Of a DNA stretch of 10,099 bases, positions 6,227 through 10,099 are shown in pieces. The position numbers and the translations under genes were made by a program. The notes beneath the pieces were generated by a model, which was not told the origin of the DNA, did not search any database, and saw only the letters and a program-made list of their open reading frames with translations. Each line of letters starts with the position of its first letter. Position 1 is the stretch's first letter. Source of the DNA: an uncultured Lachnospiraceae bacterium (GTDB lineage Bacteria > Bacillota > Clostridia > Lachnospirales > Lachnospiraceae); assembly GCA_910588895.1 (NCBI GenBank), contig CAJUSS010000010.1:1-10099 (forward strand), given 5' to 3'.

Positions 6227-6308
6227 GCTGGTCAGCGATGATCAGCTCTCCTCCCTTTTTCTTATCCGACAAAACGTGTCGCCGGCACGTTTTGCTGGAT
6301 ATTTTTTT
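6227..6308 (+). ncRNA. Candidate small RNA ending in a strong intrinsic terminator
   Basis: A 37-nt hairpin (arms 6264-6280 and 6284-6300, 3-nt loop, one mismatch and two G-T pairs) is followed by seven consecutive T at 6302-6308, a strong plus-strand terminator. No plus-strand gene lies upstream to need it. A second hairpin (6227-6233 with 6240-6246, one G-T pair) lies 17 nt before it. The single-stranded link reads CTCTCCTCCCTTTTTCTT, complementary to Shine-Dalgarno sequences. Possible promoter elements are TTGTCA (6190-6195) and CATAAT (6215-6220), with a long 19-bp spacer. Together they predict a transcript of about 80 nt. Expression is not shown by sequence alone. Confidence 0.33.
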
Positions 6309-6340
6309 ATCTGTAGACCGCTGATCTATATGCATATGTA

Positions 6341-6369
6341 TAAAAGGAGCCCTCCAAACAAGGGCTCCT
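6341..6369 (-). terminator. Intrinsic terminator of the repeat lipoprotein gene
   Basis: Perfect 9-bp arms AGGAGCCCT and AGGGCTCCT (6345-6353, 6361-6369) enclose a 7-nt loop. On the minus strand the stem runs into a short T tract (TTTTA). It lies 7 bp after the stop codon at 6377. Confidence 0.8.
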
Positions 6370-6376
6370 CCCAGGT

Positions 6377-7234
6377 CTATCCTACATCGATAGCGACCGC
6401 GCTCTGCTGTGTCAGGCTCCCCTCATAAGTGATCTCCACATCATCTCCAGCGCCAAGCTCCAGCTCTTCCATAACTACATAGTCGTCTAACGCAAAGGTA
6501 AACTGGCTGCCATCCGCCGCCTGGATCGTGACCGTGGCATCTGTATAGGATACCAGCGTCCCCGTCAGGATATTATAGGTAGCCTCCGCTTTGCCGGAGC
6601 CCTCCTCCGTGATCACACGCAGGGCAGTCCCCTCATCGGCTCTTCCCAGATAAGTGATCTCCACATAGCCGCCGACTTCCAGTCCGCCGGCTCCGGTCAC
6701 CACCTGCGCGATCGCGGTGGAAAAGGTGTAGGAGCTCCCTCCATCCGTCTCTATGGTGATGGTATCCGCTCCAACCTCTGTGATCGCCCCTGCCAGCACC
6801 GGGTCCATATCTCCTTCCAATGCTACAGAAGAGATGATCGTATACGATCCGGCCACCTTGACTTCCTCTCCGTCGTCCATAAAGACCACCTGGATCTCGT
6901 CTCCCTCTCCGATCTCTAAGTCGCTCTTCGTCTTTGCATCCTTCAGCTCTACTTGATACTCCTGGCCGTCCTGGCCGCTGATCGTCACCACAGTCTTTTC
7001 GATAGCCTCCACACGTCCTGTGACGATCTTCTTTTCTTTTTCCGTCTCTGCCTCGGCGGTGGTCTTTGCCTCCTCCCTGGTCTCCTCCGTGCCTTCTTCC
7101 TTTTCTGTCTCCGGCAGCTGCTCTGACGATGTCTTTGCAGCCTCCGTCTCCGACGTCTTAGACGCGCAGGCAGTGAGCCCAAAGGCCAGGCAGACCGCCG
7201 CCATGATGATATACGTCCTCTTCATGATCTTCAT
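6377..7234 (-). CDS. Lipoprotein with acidic linker and three tandem beta-rich repeats
   Basis: This 285-aa protein is predicted to be anchored on the outer face of the membrane. It has a signal peptide with lipobox LTAC (lipidated Cys23), then a low-complexity Glu/Thr/Ala/Lys linker (24-69). Three related units of about 65 residues follow (71-136, 147-209, 223-285). Each begins G-x-(V/I/L)-x-x-x-x-x-x-x-(V/I)-T-I and ends with a glycine-rich turn and a (V/I)-x-(V/I)-x-(Y/F) strand. The pattern suggests small OB-like or barrel modules, similar in feel to DUF5666-type repeats. No catalytic residues are conserved between units, so a binding or scaffold role is more likely than an enzyme. AGGAGG is 10 nt before the ATG at 7234, against 19 nt for Met4. 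It follows the phosphorylase gene by 82 bp and has its own terminator. I recognise no named family with confidence. Confidence 0.88.
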   Translation of the reverse strand: MKIMKRTYIIMAAVCLAFGLTACASKTSETEAAKTSSEQLPETEKEEGTEETREEAKTTAEAETEKEKKIVTGRVEAIEKTVVTISGQDGQEYQVELKDAKTKSDLEIGEGDEIQVVFMDDGEEVKVAGSYTIISSVALEGDMDPVLAGAITEVGADTITIETDGGSSYTFSTAIAQVVTGAGGLEVGGYVEITYLGRADEGTALRVITEEGSGKAEATYNILTGTLVSYTDATVTIQAADGSQFTFALDDYVVMEELELGAGDDVEITYEGSLTQQSAVAIDVG

Positions 7235-7316
7235 AATAGAAAAACCTCCTCACGATCTTAATTTGCCGCAAGACCCATTCTACTATACAAAGATCAAGAA
7301 ACATATCGTATCTTTA

Positions 7317-8153
7317 TTAATTAACTTTTAATTTTATCTTGCCGATCGACCTGGCCACCAGCTGTTTGAACAGCGGTGCCACGCGGTCTGCCGTCTCCTG
7401 GACCTCTTTGTGGCTCAAGGGCGTATCCGTCATGCCGCTGGCCAGATTAGAGATACAGGAGAGCCCGCATATCCGATATCCCATATGTCTGGCTGCCACA
7501 GCTTCGCAGGCTGTGCTCATCCCCACCGCATCGGCCCCCAGCCCGCGGCACATCCGGATCTCCGCCGGGCTTTCATAAGCCGGCCCGGTCAACTGCAGAT
7601 ACACACCTTCCTTCAGCCCGATCTGCAGCTCTGCCGCGCTCTCCCGGACCGCATCCATCAGTTCCGGATCATAGATATGGCTCATATCCGGAAAACGGGC
7701 TCCCCACTCCTCTACGTTCGGTCCGATGAGAGGGGACGGCACAAAACAGGAGATCTGGTCTTTGATTAGCATAAGATCCCCCGCTGCCAGAGAATAGCTG
7801 GCTCCGCCGGCAGCATTGGTCAAAAACAGCACCTCCGCGCCCATCCGTCTCATCAGTCGGACCGGGAGCACCACATCCGCCATAGGATAGCCCTCATAAT
7901 AATGGACCCTTCCCTGCATCATCACCACAGGCACATCCTCCACATGGGTAAAGATAAAGCGCCCCTTATGGCCCGGGACCGTCGATACCGGAAAGCCCTC
8001 GATGTCCTGATACTCGATCGCCCCCTCACAGGGATACCCATCTGCAAGATCTCCCAGGCCGGATCCTAAGACCAACGCCAGGTAAGGGACAAAGGGCAGA
8101 TTTCCTTGGATACTCTGATAGCATCGTTCTACCTTTTTATATACCGGATCCAT
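7317..8153 (-). CDS. Purine nucleoside phosphorylase, trimeric class I type
   Basis: This 278-aa cytoplasmic enzyme cleaves inosine or guanosine and their deoxy forms with phosphate to release the base for salvage. The phosphate-site motifs LGSGLG (29-34, Ser31), PGHKGRF (60-66) and GRVHYYEG (81-88, Arg82, His84) are intact. LTNAAGG (111-117) and TGPAYESPAEIR (189-200) form the base pocket with Glu198. GMSTACEAVAARHMG (211-225) and SNLASG (235-240, Asn236) complete it. The Glu198/Asn236 pair is the usual mark of 6-oxopurine specificity. The length is normal. AGGAGG is 9 nt before the ATG. The gene has a strong promoter inside the end of the preceding surface-protein frame, and its first 25 nt overlap that frame. 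The symbol punA would be reasonable but naming in this group varies. Confidence 0.96.
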   Translation of the reverse strand: MDPVYKKVERCYQSIQGNLPFVPYLALVLGSGLGDLADGYPCEGAIEYQDIEGFPVSTVPGHKGRFIFTHVEDVPVVMMQGRVHYYEGYPMADVVLPVRLMRRMGAEVLFLTNAAGGASYSLAAGDLMLIKDQISCFVPSPLIGPNVEEWGARFPDMSHIYDPELMDAVRESAAELQIGLKEGVYLQLTGPAYESPAEIRMCRGLGADAVGMSTACEAVAARHMGYRICGLSCISNLASGMTDTPLSHKEVQETADRVAPLFKQLVARSIGKIKLKVN

Positions 8154-10099
8154 ATGTTCTTTCCTCCTCTTAAGTCTTTTAAGCTTATTATACCTTTATC
8201 AGAAGAGGCGCGCAAGGGGCCGGACCGCCGTCTTTTTCTCCATGCTGCGACCAAGAAGAACAATATCGGGAGAAAGACGGCAAGGGAGACTGTATAGGCG
8301 GCAAAGGAGCGGACCGCTCTCCATAAGCTCCCCTGCTCCGGGGGCTGCTGTGCAGGCTCTGGAATCGGCACAGCAGCCTCAGGGACCGGATCTTCCGACA
8401 CCTCCAGCACCTCCTCGCTTTCCTCCGGCCCCGGATCTATGGGGAGGACAAGGCGATATCTGGCCTCCCATTGCAGTTCTGCTGCTGCTGGATAGACGAT
8501 CGTCCCCTCATAGCGCACCTGGCAGTCGGTCAGCCGCTTTTGGCCTGTCGCCAAAGCCCTTCTGCAGAGGACACCCTGATCCATATAGCTTTCCCCGTCC
8601 CAGATGACCTCTCGTATCTCATAGCACCCCGGCTCACAGCCCAAGCTCGTCAGAAAGGCTGCCTGCTCTTTTTGCAGGCCGTCCAGCGCATCTTCTTTCG
8701 ATATGACGATCCCCTGCAGTTCAAACTGGTCCGCGTCGTATTCGTGGAAGACCACCGGGATCAAAAGATCGTCGGTCCAGTAGCTCCCGATCTCTTCCAC
8801 ACTGCTCTGCGCCAGCTGTCCTGATCCGATCCGCCCATCCTGTGCATCCGGCTGCTCCACCGTTAATGCGCCTGGTATCTGGCTCACATCCTCCAAACCT
8901 CTGTATATGCGCGTCTCCGACATGGAGCATCGCGTTTCAGGGATCTCCTTTTCTACCGGACGATAAAAATACAGTACATATTCCTGTCCCTGCTCATCCA
9001 GATAGCGCTGCGGAGGCGCCCCATCCTCTTCTACCGGCATGTAGAGCACCAGCTCCGTCTCATCTCCGGTCTGTGCCCTTTCCTCTGCCCGCACATCCGC
9101 CGCCGCGGCAGCCGATAAGAGCGGAGGCAGGAGCAGGCAAAGGAGCATCTGCTTTCTTTTCCTCCACACACCTGCCGTCAGCAGCGCAGAACCTGCTGCG
9201 ATGAACAAAAGCCTTGCAAGACCTATCCCTCTATCGCCTGTCGCAGGCAGCATCCTGTCAGGCTCCCCGTCCTTTGACCGGCCTGACCGGGGTGTATCTT
9301 CATCTCCGATGAGCGACAAGACCGGCGGTGTATATGCCGCCTCGATCCATCCTACCCTTGGGGAAGGCTCTTCCGGCACCGATACAGTGGGCGGAGGCGC
9401 GCTCTCTCTGCCCCCGCCTCCCCGCAGACCACCTGGCGGGAGCCCCCTTACCGGCGATGTCCCCTCTGGCTCACTTTCCTCCGGCCGGCTCTCCTCCGGA
9501 TCGCTTTCTTTTGGCGGTCCTATCCTGTAGTTTTCAACAACAAAACGGTAAAAGGAAGGGGAAGATACATCTTCCTGCTCCAACGTGCCGATCAGACTGG
9601 TGAGCCATACCGGACTCCGCCTCTGCAGCCGCTTAGGATGGGGCTTATCCTGGACAGCATCGCTCCTGGTCCCAATACTCTCCAGTCCAGGCGTCCGGAG
9701 ACCTGTGCTGCCCAAAGCCCCTTCTCCATCCGGCCCGTCTTCCCCATCGGCGGGAAGATCTTCCTCATCGGAAGTGAGATCTCCTTTGAGATCGTCGGTC
9801 CCGTCCGAAGCGCCATCTCCTCCCGTTCCCTCTTCTGCATCCAAAGAGACTCCTTCCCTCTGGTCCTCTTCCGCACCTGGAAGGACTCCTTCTTCCTGGT
9901 CCTCCTTTGCACCAGGAAGATCATTTCCCTCCCAGTCCTCTTTTGCACCGGAAGGAGTGCCTTCTCCCTGGTCCTCTGTTGCACCAGAAAGAGCTCCTCC
10001 CTCTTGATCTTCTTTCGCACCGGGCAGAGCTCCTTCCCCTTGGTCCTCTCCCTCGCCGGGCAGCGCTCCTTCCCCTTGGTCCTCTCCCTCGCCGGGCAG
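8129..10099 (-). CDS. Surface protein: 12-residue repeats, LPATG sorting signal, then a second exported domain (5' end outside window)
   Basis: One frame stays open from the window edge to a TAG at 8129-8131 (at least 656 aa). Residue numbers count from the edge. Residues 1-84 are seven 12-residue acidic repeats. A variable, Pro/Gly/Glu-rich part follows. A complete sortase signal comes next: LPATG (9236-9250), a hydrophobic stretch and RKRK. The frame then continues straight into MLLCLLLPPLLSAAAAADVRA, a typical signal-peptide core, beginning at 9148. An unrecognised exported region of about 250 residues with paired cysteines follows. It ends in a Pro/Glu linker, a membrane helix (AYTVSLAVFLPILFFLVAAW) and RKRRR. 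This looks like two surface genes joined in frame. GGAGG lies 12 nt before the ATG at 9148, so the second half may also be translated on its own. The final 25 or so residues run through the promoter and ribosome binding site of the next gene. The first half resembles sortase-anchored stalk or pilin-like proteins; its ligand is unknown. Confidence 0.75.
   Translation of the reverse strand: MPGEGEDQGEGALPGEGEDQGEGALPGAKEDQEGGALSGATEDQGEGTPSGAKEDWEGNDLPGAKEDQEEGVLPGAEEDQREGVSLDAEEGTGGDGASDGTDDLKGDLTSDEEDLPADGEDGPDGEGALGSTGLRTPGLESIGTRSDAVQDKPHPKRLQRRSPVWLTSLIGTLEQEDVSSPSFYRFVVENYRIGPPKESDPEESRPEESEPEGTSPVRGLPPGGLRGGGGRESAPPPTVSVPEEPSPRVGWIEAAYTPPVLSLIGDEDTPRSGRSKDGEPDRMLPATGDRGIGLARLLFIAAGSALLTAGVWRKRKQMLLCLLLPPLLSAAAAADVRAEERAQTGDETELVLYMPVEEDGAPPQRYLDEQGQEYVLYFYRPVEKEIPETRCSMSETRIYRGLEDVSQIPGALTVEQPDAQDGRIGSGQLAQSSVEEIGSYWTDDLLIPVVFHEYDADQFELQGIVISKEDALDGLQKEQAAFLTSLGCEPGCYEIREVIWDGESYMDQGVLCRRALATGQKRLTDCQVRYEGTIVYPAAAELQWEARYRLVLPIDPGPEESEEVLEVSEDPVPEAAVPIPEPAQQPPEQGSLWRAVRSFAAYTVSLAVFLPILFFLVAAWRKRRRSGPLRASSDKGIISLKDLRGGKNIWIRYIKR
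8187..8215 (-). promoter_or_regulatory. Promoter of the purine nucleoside phosphorylase gene
   Basis: On the minus strand TTGCGC (8210-8215) and a consensus TATAAT (8187-8192) have a 17-bp spacer, 34 bp before the ATG at 8153. It lies wholly within the last codons of the open frame of the upstream surface protein. Confidence 0.78.
9848..10099 (-). repeat. 36-bp tandem repeats (seven copies in window) encoding 12-residue units
   Basis: Seven consecutive 36-bp units start at 10099, 10063, 10027, 9991, 9955, 9919 and 9883 on the minus strand. The coded consensus is L-P-G-A-x-E-D-Q-x-E-G-x. The two copies at the edge differ by a single nucleotide (LPGEGEDQGEGA). Copies further into the gene diverge, and a decayed eighth may lie at 9812-9847. 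The array is strictly in frame and continues beyond the window. It is a coding repeat, probably a flexible acidic stalk. Confidence 0.93.

Larger units (their letters stand above)
6053..6376. other. Gene-free stretch between the RNase and the repeat lipoprotein
   Basis: This 324-bp region is AT-rich and holds no supported protein gene. From the right it contains the terminator of the lipoprotein gene (6341-6369) and a plus-strand hairpin-T7 terminator with a second upstream hairpin, treated separately as a candidate small RNA (6227-6308). The stretch at 6060-6180 should contain the RNase promoter, but no clear -35/-10 pair could be fixed there. A 12-codon minus-strand frame around 6120-6160 has no ribosome binding site. 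Confidence 0.5.

Noticed and set aside
5994..6428. 144-codon plus-strand frame across the gene-free stretch
   Set aside because: It crosses two terminators and the starts and ends of minus-strand genes, and has no domain.
9585..10007. Plus-strand Ser/Pro-rich frame opposite the repeats
   Set aside because: It is the antisense shadow of the GC-biased repeat gene, with no ribosome binding site or recognisable domain.
9848..10099. 36-bp repeats as a CRISPR array
   Set aside because: Units are directly adjacent with no spacers and are strictly in frame within a coding sequence.
9848..10099. LPGxG motifs in the repeats as multiple sortase sites
   Set aside because: They lack the Thr-Gly of LPXTG and are not followed by a hydrophobic stretch and basic tail; only LPATG at 9236-9250 fits.

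Overview
The window looks like chromosomal DNA of a Firmicute of the Clostridia, most likely a gut-type Lachnospiraceae with moderately high GC. This rests on gene content and style: strong AGGAGG-type ribosome binding sites, TTGnnn-17-TATAcT promoters, an ispE-gntR pair, a DUF624/YesL-like membrane protein, a secreted barnase-type RNase with barstar, and a sortase-anchored surface protein. No phage, insertion sequence, CRISPR array, tRNA or rRNA was seen.

Layout, left to right. Positions 17-870 hold a TetR-family regulator (minus strand) behind a near-consensus promoter buried in a double palindromic operator. Its 3' end looks frameshifted. Positions 871-2610 hold an ispE-gntR unit (minus strand) with a promoter and a TTGTATACAA-type GntR operator, plus a possible 23-codon leader ORF between the genes. 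Positions 2627-4257 hold a terminator, a DUF624 membrane protein (minus) and a divergent single-pass membrane protein (plus). Positions 4258-5045 hold a bidirectional terminator, a cyclophilin-type prolyl isomerase (minus) and its promoter.

Positions 5258-6052 are a two-gene RNase/barstar cassette (minus). The barstar gene is intact. The RNase lipoprotein carries an in-frame amber codon and lacks about 35 residues that include the barnase Lys27 region, so it looks like a dead toxin beside a retained inhibitor. Positions 6053-6376 have no protein gene but hold a strong plus-strand hairpin-T7 terminator with no gene in front of it, which suggests an unannotated small RNA. Positions 6377-8215 hold a three-repeat lipoprotein and a purine nucleoside phosphorylase (both minus).

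The right end (8129-10099, running off the window) is one open frame that appears to join two surface proteins. The first is a 12-residue-repeat protein ending in a complete LPATG sorting signal. It runs without a stop into a second exported protein with its own signal peptide and C-terminal membrane anchor. Its last codons run through the promoter and ribosome binding site of the phosphorylase gene.

Three separate loci (TetR 3' end, RNase, surface-protein tail) show possible frame or stop damage. Either the region is decaying or some of these are assembly errors; read-level checking would decide. All functional calls come from reading sequence motifs, with no database search.
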